From contig NC_011296.1 in assembly GCF_000020985.1 (NCBI RefSeq), positions 1,540,001 through 1,604,000 on the forward strand: a DNA stretch of 64,000 nt, written 5' to 3'. A program made the position numbers and the translations under genes. The notes below the pieces were generated by a model. It searched no databases and was not told where the DNA came from. It saw only the letters and a program-made list of their open reading frames with translations. Source of the stretch: Thermodesulfovibrio yellowstonii DSM 11347 (GTDB lineage: Bacteria > Nitrospirota > Thermodesulfovibrionia > Thermodesulfovibrionales > Thermodesulfovibrionaceae). Below, one piece after another: positions 34,853-42,598 of the stretch (positions within the stretch are counted from its first letter, which is position 1; every line of letters begins with the position of its first letter).

Positions 34853-34881
34853 ATTCTATAGGCAAATGAAGCTATCAACAA
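34853..34881 (-). promoter_or_regulatory. candidate cstA promoter
   Basis: On the minus strand, TTGTTG (34881-34876), 17 bp, TAGAAT (34858-34853). The expected start point is beside the MITE's target duplication, so the cstA mRNA would carry the MITE as leader. Confidence 0.45.
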
Positions 34882-34890
34882 TAAAAAATT

Positions 34891-34944
34891 GATGAATAGA
34901 AATAATTTCGGGATGAACTGAATATATTTAGGTTGAATAGAAAT
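34891..34944. promoter_or_regulatory. three direct repeats, candidate LytTR operator
   Basis: GATGAATAGAAAT at 34891, GATGAACTGAATA at 34912 and GTTGAATAGAAAT at 34932, with start-to-start spacings of 21 and 20 bp. LytTR regulators bind direct repeats about two helical turns apart just upstream of a -35 box. Here the nearest repeat is 9 bp from the candidate -35. Confidence 0.5.
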
Positions 34945-35717
34945 TAACTGCTAAATTTTATTCCAAGAACTTCTTTGAGTTCTTTAATAATTGATTTGCT
35001 TACAGGGAGTTGGATTTTTTTGCCTTCAATCACAAGCCAGTATGTCCCTTTAAACCATGGTAATACTGCCTCAATTCTTTTTAAATTTACAATATAGCTT
35101 TTATGCACTCTCATAAATCCCTCTTCTTTGAGCCTCATTTCAAGCTCTGAAAGAGTTCCATCAAAATAATACTCATCTTTTAATGTAAAAATTTTTACTC
35201 CTCCTTCGTATGCCTCACAGTAAAGAATGTCCACATAAGGAATGAAACTGATAACACCTGCCTTTTGTTGAACAGGAAGTTTTTTAAAAACTTTTTTCTT
35301 TCCAAGAAACTGAGAAAGCTTATTTACAGCGTTATTCCATTCAGTCTGATTATTTTTAAGATTTTCTATTCTCATAATTGTTTTAGCAATTCTTTTTTCT
35401 TCAAAGGGTTTGAGAATATAATCAATTGCTCCAAGTTCAAAAGCTTCTATGGCATAATCATCATAAGCTGTTGCAAATACAATCAAAGGAGGTTCATTAA
35501 AAGTTGAAAGCATGTTTGCAATTTCAAGTCCTGACATATCAGGCATTTCAATATCAAGAAAAACTACATCTGATTTAACCTTTGAATATAAAAATATACA
35601 ATCTTTTGCGCTACCAGCCTCTCCAATTATCTGGCATGTAGGAAAATGGGAAAGAATATATATTAATTCTTCCCTTGCATATGGTTCGTCATCAACTACT
35701 ATGGCTGAAAACAACAT
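34944..35717 (-). CDS. LytTR-family response regulator (BtsR-like)
   Basis: 257 residues: an N-terminal receiver domain (phospho-acceptor Asp in VVFLDIEMPDMSG near residue 55; Lys in YILKPFEEKRI) and a C-terminal LytTR DNA-binding domain (VDILYCEAYEGGVKIF ... FMRVHKSYIVNLKRI). It overlaps the kinase gene by 26 bp. By analogy with BtsSR/YpdAB, which control CstA-family pyruvate transporters, it probably activates the cstA gene downstream. Confidence 0.9.
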   Translation of the reverse strand: MLFSAIVVDDEPYAREELIYILSHFPTCQIIGEAGSAKDCIFLYSKVKSDVVFLDIEMPDMSGLEIANMLSTFNEPPLIVFATAYDDYAIEAFELGAIDYILKPFEEKRIAKTIMRIENLKNNQTEWNNAVNKLSQFLGKKKVFKKLPVQQKAGVISFIPYVDILYCEAYEGGVKIFTLKDEYYFDGTLSELEMRLKEEGFMRVHKSYIVNLKRIEAVLPWFKGTYWLVIEGKKIQLPVSKSIIKELKEVLGIKFSS

Positions 35718-37398
35718 CTTTTAGAATAGATTTTTTAGGGATTTTAAATGTCACCTTTGTGCCTAAATTGGGATAACTTTCTATATGAAGCATGCTTTCT
35801 TCTCCATAAAACTTTTTAAGTCTCTCATTTACAAGATATAATCCTAATCCAGAATCTTTTTTATCTGGCATTCTATTTGGATGAGTATTTATTCCTATAC
35901 CATTGTCTTCAACTGAAATTACTGTGCTATCCTCATCATCCAGAATATTAATTAAAATCTCACCACCTTCAAGTTTGGGTTTTAATCCATGCTTTATAGC
36001 ATTTTCCACAAGGGGTTGAATTGTAAATGGTGGTAAGGTTACATTAAGATCTACTGTGGGTTCTATATAATAATTAACTGTCAATTTATCCCTGTAACGA
36101 GCCTGTTCTATTGCAAGATATGATTCTACGTATGAAAGTTCCTCTCTCAACGGAATTTCTTTTTCTTTTTTTAAACTATATCTTAAAAATGTCGCCAAAT
36201 TAAGAAGTAAATCCTTAGCTTTCAGAGAGTCAATTCTTATAAGAGATATAATTGTATTCAAAGCATTAAATATAAAATGTGGATGAATTTGTGCCTGAAG
36301 TGATTTCAACTCTGCCTCTGTCTTAAGTCTTGCAAGGGTTTCAAGTTCAACTATTTCAAGCTGAGTTGAAAATATATGAGCAAGTCCTCTCGCTACCTCA
36401 AGATTAACAGTGGTGATACTGTTTTCTCTGTCATGATAAAGTTTTAATGTGCCTATAACTTCGTCCCTTCTTTTCAGAGGAACAATAACAGCGGAGCTTA
36501 ATTTACATTTGGAATTTCTACAGCCAATTTCTTCTTTTTTATTTGCAATCTGTATTTCCCCTAAACTAATCGCATTCAATGTTGCTTTAGTAAGTAAAGG
36601 AGTTCCGGCATGATGATGGTCACTACCTATTCCAACATGGGCAAGTATTTTTTTCTTGTCAGTTATTGCCACAGCTACTACACCAAGACTGTCCATTATA
36701 ATTGTTGCAATCTTGTTTGCAGAGTATTCATTCAATCCTTGTCTTAAATGTGGTAAGATAAGATTGGTAATATTCAAAGTAGCTCTTGCCTGATTTGCTG
36801 CCACTCTTTCCTGATGTTCAACAGCGGATTTTATGATTAGCATAAATATTCCCACTCCTATAGAGTTGACTGTAATCATAGGTAAAGCTATAATTTTTAC
36901 AAGCTCTAAAGCTTCTGAAAAAGGTTTTGAAAAAGTAAGAATAATAAGCATTTGAACAATTTCACCCACAAAACCTGCTAACCATGCAACATGCCATGGA
37001 ATCAAACCTTTTTTCCAGTATCTGTAAACAACTCCTCCTAAAAAACCTTCAACAACCGCTGCTAAACCACAGGAAAAAGCTGTAAATCCTCCTATAAAAT
37101 ATCTGTGAATACCTGCTATCAATCCAGCTCCAGCACCTACAACAGGACCACCAAGCAGCCCTCCTACCATAACACCAACAACTCTTGAATTAGCAAGTGC
37201 TCCATGAATCTCCACTGCTCCAAAAGTTCCAAGAATGCCAAGACCGCCACAAACAAATGTAAGAATGAATTTATCTTTAATGGTAGGTTTTCTTGATAAA
37301 ACTCTTCCAAATACAGGCATTCTTGAAACAATAAAAGCCACTGTAGCTATAATGCCAAGCCTTTGTGACAAAATTAACGTTAACTCAAGAATATCCAT
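35692..37398 (-). CDS. LytS/BtsS-family sensor histidine kinase
   Basis: 568 residues: five or six N-terminal membrane segments of the 5TM-5TMR_LYT type (about 1-190), a GAF-like domain (about 215-340), then the His_kinase domain with the phospho-His in QIHPHFIFNALN, and HATPase motifs VENAIKHGLKP and DNGIGI, GLGLYLVNERL. It is probably a metabolite sensor, with pyruvate the analogy from E. coli BtsS. No ribosome site: TATACT (37411-37406) ends 7 nt before the ATG, suggesting a leaderless mRNA. Confidence 0.9.
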   Translation of the reverse strand: MDILELTLILSQRLGIIATVAFIVSRMPVFGRVLSRKPTIKDKFILTFVCGGLGILGTFGAVEIHGALANSRVVGVMVGGLLGGPVVGAGAGLIAGIHRYFIGGFTAFSCGLAAVVEGFLGGVVYRYWKKGLIPWHVAWLAGFVGEIVQMLIILTFSKPFSEALELVKIIALPMITVNSIGVGIFMLIIKSAVEHQERVAANQARATLNITNLILPHLRQGLNEYSANKIATIIMDSLGVVAVAITDKKKILAHVGIGSDHHHAGTPLLTKATLNAISLGEIQIANKKEEIGCRNSKCKLSSAVIVPLKRRDEVIGTLKLYHDRENSITTVNLEVARGLAHIFSTQLEIVELETLARLKTEAELKSLQAQIHPHFIFNALNTIISLIRIDSLKAKDLLLNLATFLRYSLKKEKEIPLREELSYVESYLAIEQARYRDKLTVNYYIEPTVDLNVTLPPFTIQPLVENAIKHGLKPKLEGGEILINILDDEDSTVISVEDNGIGINTHPNRMPDKKDSGLGLYLVNERLKKFYGEESMLHIESYPNLGTKVTFKIPKKSILKDVVFSHSS

Positions 37399-37440
37399 TT
37401 TTTTAAGTATAAAATAAATCTGAAATTGACAGCCACTGTT

Positions 37441-38184
37441 TCATTCATTATATTTTTTCATTAAAATTGAACCAATAAGAAAAAAGCAAAAACAGTAAAA
37501 CACTATAACAAACAAGGAAACTATTGCCTCCATATCCAAAAAATTTTTCCTTATTAGAATGTTTGTATGTGTTAAAGGCATTACATAAATAATTGGTTTA
37601 AATATCATCGGAATTCTATCAATAGAAAAAAAAGTTCCGCTGAAAAAAGCCATTGGCATTATAAAAAAATTAGAATAGGTAGCAGTATCTTCATGTGATT
37701 TTGTTATCATTCCTGTTATCACACCAAGACTGGCAAACATAAAACAGTTTAAAAGTAAAGTTATGACAAAAATCAGAGTTATTGCAAAACTTGATGGAAC
37801 TACGAAACCTACAGCAATTATAAGCAAAGATGCAAAAAGTCCCTTTACCATACCAGCCATAACCTCTCCTATCATTATTGAAGAAGGTTTTATCGGTGAC
37901 TGAATATAAACCTGAAATGTCTTAAAATAGAGCCTGCTAAGATTGAGCGAGCTTGCAACCCAAGAATATGAATTATTCATTGAACTCATAGCAACAAGCC
38001 CTGGCAGAAGAAATGTTAAATAATCAATCCCTTCACTCAATCTTACTGTTCTTCCTAAACCAAGTCCGAATGTAACAAGATAAATAATCGGTGACATCAT
38101 TGCTGAGAAAATATATCCTAATCTCAGCAGTTTTCGTTTAAACTGAAGCATCTCTTTGAGGAAAACAGGATACCAGTTTATCAT
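37441..38184 (-). CDS. ABC-2 type permease
   Basis: 247 residues with six membrane segments, of the NodJ/DrrB-like ABC2_membrane family (LLPGLVAMSSMNNSYSW; AFFSGTFFSIDRIP). It overlaps its ATPase gene by 4 bp. The pair probably exports a lipid-like or drug-like compound; the substrate is unknown. Confidence 0.88.
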   Translation of the reverse strand: MINWYPVFLKEMLQFKRKLLRLGYIFSAMMSPIIYLVTFGLGLGRTVRLSEGIDYLTFLLPGLVAMSSMNNSYSWVASSLNLSRLYFKTFQVYIQSPIKPSSIMIGEVMAGMVKGLFASLLIIAVGFVVPSSFAITLIFVITLLLNCFMFASLGVITGMITKSHEDTATYSNFFIMPMAFFSGTFFSIDRIPMIFKPIIYVMPLTHTNILIRKNFLDMEAIVSLFVIVFYCFCFFLIGSILMKKYNE

Positions 38185-39032
38185 TGTTCTTCCTTAATCT
38201 CCTTAATCCTTTCTCCTGTTAGCTTCACAAACACATCTTCAAGATTGGATTTTCTAATCATCACTCCATCACTTCTCTGTCTTGCAATCTCATATGCCTG
38301 TTCTCTACTATGACATATTTCACTAATTAGCCTTCCTTCTTTATCAATAAACTCTACAACATATTCGCCAACATCTTTTTTAAGTTCTGCAGGGGTCCCG
38401 AGAGCAATTAATTTTCCGTGCGACAGAATCCCTACTCTATCGCACAGTGCTTCTGCTTCTTCAATGTAGTGTGTTGTAAGAAGCACTGTTCTGCCTTCAG
38501 TTTTTATTTTTCTTATGATCTGCCAGAGTTCCCTTCTTATATGAGGGTCAAGTCCTATAGATGGCTCATCAAGAAACAATACCTTTGGTTCAGGCAATAA
38601 AGCTCTTGCAAGAAGAGTTCTTCTTTGAAGTCCTCCTGAAAGAGTTGATACCACAGAGTACTTTTTCTCTGTAAGTTCCATAATCTTAAGTATTTCATCT
38701 ATTTTCCTTTTCAAATCCCTGACTTTGTGAAGCATTCCGTAAATTAAAAGATTTTCATAGACCGTAAGTTCCCTTTCAAGATTGTTTTCCTGTGGCACAA
38801 CCCCTATGATTTTTTTTATCTCAAAAGGGTTATTGATAACATCTACCTCATCAATAAAGCATGTTCCTTTATCAGGCTTTGTAAGAGTGGTGAGAATTTT
38901 TACAGTAGTAGTCTTACCTGCACCATTGGGTCCGAGAAGTCCAAATATTTCACCTCTTTTTATATCAAAACTCAGTAAATCCAGTGCCTTTACTTTTCCA
39001 TAACTTTTTGAGATACTGTCAATCTTTATCAT
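38181..39032 (-). CDS. ABC transporter ATPase (NodI/DrrA-like)
   Basis: 283 residues: Walker A GPNGAGKTT, Q-loop VPQENN, signature LSGGLQRR, Walker B VLFLDEPS, H-loop TTHYIEEAE, plus a C-terminal DrrA-type extension. It partners the 37441 permease. It overlaps the nrdJ end by 4 bp, so it may be transcribed from the nrdJ promoter. Confidence 0.9.
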   Translation of the reverse strand: MIKIDSISKSYGKVKALDLLSFDIKRGEIFGLLGPNGAGKTTTVKILTTLTKPDKGTCFIDEVDVINNPFEIKKIIGVVPQENNLERELTVYENLLIYGMLHKVRDLKRKIDEILKIMELTEKKYSVVSTLSGGLQRRTLLARALLPEPKVLFLDEPSIGLDPHIRRELWQIIRKIKTEGRTVLLTTHYIEEAEALCDRVGILSHGKLIALGTPAELKKDVGEYVVEFIDKEGRLISEICHSREQAYEIARQRSDGVMIRKSNLEDVFVKLTGERIKEIKEEQ

Positions 39033-40783
39033 ACTGCATCATGAAGTTTTGTTATTCTTGGTGCTCTTCCTTTAACTTCGCAGCATTCTGCAAGATGAGC
39101 ATCGCTTATTTTAAGAAGTGTTCCCCTTTTTGAGCCATATCTGAATATCGTAATTCCTTTAAGCCCCTTTTTATAGGCAAGAATAAATATTCTTGCGACA
39201 TCTTCTTTTCTTGTTCTTTGAGAAAGATTGATTGTTTTTGATACGGCATTATCTGTATATTTCTGAAATGATGCTTGCATCTGAATATGCTCTTCAGGAG
39301 TGATTTCAAGGGCTGTTTTAAAAAGTCTTTTTATTCTTAAAGGAACTTCTTTCATACCTCTAAGAGTTCCTTTTTGTCTGAGTTGATTTATAAAATCTTC
39401 ACTGTAAAAGCCTTGTTTTTGTGCAATCTCTATAAGATATTTATTTATTATCTCAAACTCTGTATCAAGTATTCTCTGTTTGTAAGCAAGTAAAAAATAT
39501 GGTTCTATTCCGCTTGAACAGTCTGCAATTATTGATATTGTTCCTGTTGGAGCAATCGTTGTTGTGGTAGCATTTCTCATTGGGATACCTTTTTTCTCCC
39601 ATACAGAACCCTTAAAATTAGGAAAAACACCTCTTTCTTGAGCAAGTTCCTGAGATGCTTTGTGAGACTTTTCACTGATAAATTGCATTACTTGTTCAGC
39701 TAAGGCAAGGGCTTTTTTATGATTATATGGGATTCCAAGCTCAACAAGGCAATCTGCCCAACCCATTATTCCAAGCCCTATTTTTCTGTTTCCTTTGTGC
39801 ATTTTTTCAACTTCAGGTACAGGATAATGAGTAACATCAATTGCGTCATCAAGAAATCTCGTAGCTGTTTTTACATCATGCTCAAGCCTTTCAAAATCAA
39901 TCTTACCTTCTTTAACATACTTTGATAAATTAAGTGAACCAAGAATGCATGCCTCATAGGGAAGTAGAGGCTGCTCTCCACAAGGATTTGTGCTATCTAT
40001 CTGACCAATATGCGGAGTTGGATTAGACCTGTTTATGGTATCTATAAAAATAACTCCTGGGTCCCCTGTTTCCCATGCAGACTCAACAATTTCATCAAAA
40101 ATATCTTTTGCTTTCACCTTTCTTACAACTTCTTTAGTTCGTGGATTTATCAACGGAAAATAATCATTTTTAAACAAAGCTTCCATAAATGAATCTGTAA
40201 CAGCAACAGATATATTAAAGTTGCTAAGACTTTCTATCCTTTTAATTCTTATAAATTCAAAAATATCAGGGTGGTCAACTCTTAAAACTCCCATATTTGC
40301 TCCTCTTCTTGCTCCACCCTGCTTTATTATGTCTGAAGCCTTATCAAATATCTTCATAAATGAAACAGGACCGCTTGCAACTCCACCTGTGGAACGAACA
40401 ACATCACCCTTAGGCCTTAAACTGGAAAAATTAAATCCTGTTCCACCACCGCTTTGAAGAATTAATGCAGCATCCTTAAGTGTCTTAAAAATGGACTCTA
40501 TTGAATCTTCTATGGGAAGGACAAAGCATGCAGCAAGCTGAGCTTTTGGTTTGCCTGCATTCATTAATGCAGGAGAATTAGGCAAAAATCTCAAGGAACT
40601 TATAAGTTCATGAAACTTTTCTTCCCACTCAAAAGAATTTTTTTTATAAATCTTTTCTGCCTGAGCAATATAACTTGAGACTCTCTGAAAAAGTTGTTCA
40701 GGATTTTCAATAGGTTCTCCTTTTTCATTTTTTAAGAGATACCTGATTTCAAGAACTGTTTTTGCTCTATCTGTAAAAATCAT
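39029..40783 (-). CDS. nrdJ: B12-dependent (class II) ribonucleotide reductase
   Basis: 584 residues. Seen: LPNSPALMNAG, LAACFVLPIEDS, GGTGFNFSSLRP, NPCGEQPLLPYEACILGSLNL (active-site Cys and Glu) and APTGTISIIA. It lacks an N-terminal ATP-cone and is shorter than long NrdJ forms. The C-terminus has ECCEVKG and not a clear CxxC zinc-ribbon tail, so how it is re-reduced is unclear. It makes deoxynucleotides without oxygen. The start lies close to a TATAAT, and yacG is divergent 58 bp away. No B12 riboswitch fits in that gap. Confidence 0.92.
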   Translation of the reverse strand: MIFTDRAKTVLEIRYLLKNEKGEPIENPEQLFQRVSSYIAQAEKIYKKNSFEWEEKFHELISSLRFLPNSPALMNAGKPKAQLAACFVLPIEDSIESIFKTLKDAALILQSGGGTGFNFSSLRPKGDVVRSTGGVASGPVSFMKIFDKASDIIKQGGARRGANMGVLRVDHPDIFEFIRIKRIESLSNFNISVAVTDSFMEALFKNDYFPLINPRTKEVVRKVKAKDIFDEIVESAWETGDPGVIFIDTINRSNPTPHIGQIDSTNPCGEQPLLPYEACILGSLNLSKYVKEGKIDFERLEHDVKTATRFLDDAIDVTHYPVPEVEKMHKGNRKIGLGIMGWADCLVELGIPYNHKKALALAEQVMQFISEKSHKASQELAQERGVFPNFKGSVWEKKGIPMRNATTTTIAPTGTISIIADCSSGIEPYFLLAYKQRILDTEFEIINKYLIEIAQKQGFYSEDFINQLRQKGTLRGMKEVPLRIKRLFKTALEITPEEHIQMQASFQKYTDNAVSKTINLSQRTRKEDVARIFILAYKKGLKGITIFRYGSKRGTLLKISDAHLAECCEVKGRAPRITKLHDAV

Positions 40784-40841
40784 TTATTATAGTCTATCAT
40801 ATTAAGTTGCAACTTTAGGATATGAAAAATTAAAATTAAAC

Positions 40842-41060
40842 ATGAAAATTAAATGTCCTGTATGTGGAAAAGCTGTAGAATATGAAAACAATCCATGGAG
40901 ACCTTTCTGTTCAAAAAATTGTAAAATTATTGACTTATGGAATTGGTTTCATGAGCACTATTCAATAAAAGTTGAGGAAGTTGATGAAAAAATAAATACA
41001 GAGGAGGAAAAAGATGATAAAAATAGCAGTATGTGGCGCAGCAGGAAGAATGGGCAGTAG
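40842..41060 (+). CDS. yacG: YacG-type zinc-ribbon protein (DUF329)
   Basis: 72 residues; CPVCGK near the start and FCSKNCK later give the four zinc-binding cysteines of YacG, described in E. coli as a DNA gyrase inhibitor. The DLWNWF segment is typical. The tail is acidic then basic. The last 47 bp overlap the start of dapB in another frame. Confidence 0.82.
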   Translation: MKIKCPVCGKAVEYENNPWRPFCSKNCKIIDLWNWFHEHYSIKVEEVDEKINTEEEKDDKNSSMWRSRKNGQ

Positions 41061-41817
41061 AATAGTTGCCCTTTCAAGGGATTACCCTGAATTAAAACTC
41101 ACTGGAGCTATAGAATCAAAAACAAATCCCAAGATAGGCACAGACGCCGGAATAATAGCTGGAATAGGAGAAATAGGTGTAAAAATAGATGATAGATTAG
41201 AAAAAGCTATTGACAATGCCGATGTAGTTATTAATTTCACATCTCCTGAAGCTACATTAGAGCATCTGGAAATAGTTAAAAAATTCAAAAAATCAATGGT
41301 CATAGGAACAACTGGTTTTAGCAATGAACAGCTTTCTATTATTCAGAAAGCATCAAAGAAAATTCCTATAGTCTTATCTCCTAATATGAGCATAGGAGTG
41401 AATCTTTTATTCAAAATCCTAAAAGATGTGGCAAAAGTTCTCGGAGACGACTATGATATTGAAATTGTTGAAGCGCATCACAGAATGAAAAAAGATGCAC
41501 CAAGTGGAACTGCTATAAAAATGGCAAAAGTTATTGCTGAAGCATTGAATAGAAATTTTGATGAGGTGGCTGTATATGCAAGGAAAGGAATTATCGGAGA
41601 AAGAACAAAAAAAGAAATTGGAATCCAGACAGTCAGAGCAGGAGATATTGTTGGTGAACATACAGTTATTTTTGGAGGATTAGGAGAAAGAATTGAGATA
41701 ATTCATAAAGCATCCAGCAGAGATACTTTCGCAAGAGGTGCTTTAAGAGCCGTTATATGGCTTTATGGAAAACCTGCAGGGTTTTATGACATGGGAGATG
41801 TTCTGGGAATTAAATAA
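41014..41817 (+). CDS. dapB: 4-hydroxy-tetrahydrodipicolinate reductase
   Basis: 267 residues of the lysine/diaminopimelate pathway. NAD(P)-binding CGAAGRMGSRIV, GTTGFS, and the catalytic EAHHRMKKDAPSGTA. The GAGGAGG ribosome site lies inside yacG. Complete length. Confidence 0.96.
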   Translation: MIKIAVCGAAGRMGSRIVALSRDYPELKLTGAIESKTNPKIGTDAGIIAGIGEIGVKIDDRLEKAIDNADVVINFTSPEATLEHLEIVKKFKKSMVIGTTGFSNEQLSIIQKASKKIPIVLSPNMSIGVNLLFKILKDVAKVLGDDYDIEIVEAHHRMKKDAPSGTAIKMAKVIAEALNRNFDEVAVYARKGIIGERTKKEIGIQTVRAGDIVGEHTVIFGGLGERIEIIHKASSRDTFARGALRAVIWLYGKPAGFYDMGDVLGIK

Positions 41818-41819
41818 AA

Positions 41820-41838
41820 GGGAGGGTTGTCCCCTCCC
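41820..41838 (-). terminator. terminator between dapB and ferritin gene
   Basis: GGGAGGG/CCCTCCC stem, 5-nt loop. On the minus strand TTTTATTT follows, so it mainly ends the ferritin transcript; it also lies 3 bp after the dapB stop. Confidence 0.7.
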
Positions 41839-41842
41839 AAAT

Positions 41843-42328
41843 TTAGCCTTCAACAATTGAAAACTCTTTCCACATGAACCAATTGCCTGTATCCTTAAGG
41901 AAATTGTAGGTTTCAGAAAAAATCTTGTGATGTTGTTCTTCCTCAAAAATTAATCTTTCAAAAAGCTTTTTTTCTTTTTCCGTATTAACTTCCTTCTGAA
42001 CTTTTTTATAAAACTCTATCCCTTCCTTTTCCATCTCCATTGCAATTTTGAATGCTTCAAGGTCATCGCTCTGAGCTTTAATTCTTTCCATCATTTTGTC
42101 TTTCATATCTTCAAATATTGTTTTGACTGTTTTTATTGGATTAGCCTCTTTTATCGTAAGATCAAGTCCTTTAATAACTTCTTCAATCATTTTTATATGA
42201 TTCTTCTCATCCTCTGCGATTGTAAGAAACATTTTTTTGCCAACAGGATGGGAAACTTTTTCAGATGCCTCTGTATAAAATTTTACGGCGTCTGTTTCCA
42301 TCTTTAAGGCAATTTCAATGGATTTCAT
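41843..42328 (-). CDS. ferritin-like (rubrerythrin-type) diiron protein
   Basis: 161 residues in two helix-pair repeats with carboxylate/His ligands: METDAVKFYTEA, EDEKNHIKMIEEV, MEKEGIEFYKKV, EEEQHHKIF. Four ExxH/E-type helices give a diiron site. It has no rubredoxin domain of its own, but a rubredoxin gene lies 14 bp upstream in the same operon. The two probably remove peroxide in an anaerobe. GGAGG site present. Confidence 0.87.
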   Translation of the reverse strand: MKSIEIALKMETDAVKFYTEASEKVSHPVGKKMFLTIAEDEKNHIKMIEEVIKGLDLTIKEANPIKTVKTIFEDMKDKMMERIKAQSDDLEAFKIAMEMEKEGIEFYKKVQKEVNTEKEKKLFERLIFEEEQHHKIFSETYNFLKDTGNWFMWKEFSIVEG

Positions 42329-42342
42329 GATATCCTCCTAAA

Positions 42343-42504
42343 TTATTCCTCTGGCTCAAACATATCTTTGGTAGCTCCACAAACTGGACAACTCCATGTA
42401 TCTGGTAAATTTTCAAAAGCTGTTCCCGGAGCCACTCCATTGTCAGGATCACCCTGAGCCGGGTCATAAACATAACCACATACACTACATTTGTACTTTT
42501 TCAT
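42343..42504 (-). CDS. rubredoxin
   Basis: 53 residues, the classic length. [14 protein letters not shown] and [13 protein letters not shown] provide the four iron-binding cysteines (residues 6, 9, 39, 42). A GGGAGG ribosome site precedes the ATG. First gene of the rubredoxin-ferritin operon, it supplies electrons to the diiron protein in this kind of pair. Confidence 0.95.
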   Translation of the reverse strand: MKKYKCSVCGYVYDPAQGDPDNGVAPGTAFENLPDTWSCPVCGATKDMFEPEE

Positions 42505-42598
42505 AATATCCTCCCTCTTTAATTAAAATTAAATTAGAATTATTATAAATTATTTCGCATCAATTTATCAAAAACTTCATCATGTTATAATATAATTT

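Noticed and set aside
40784-40841. B12 riboswitch before the class II reductase
   Set aside because: Only 58 bp lie between the divergent nrdJ and yacG starts, far too short for a cobalamin aptamer.
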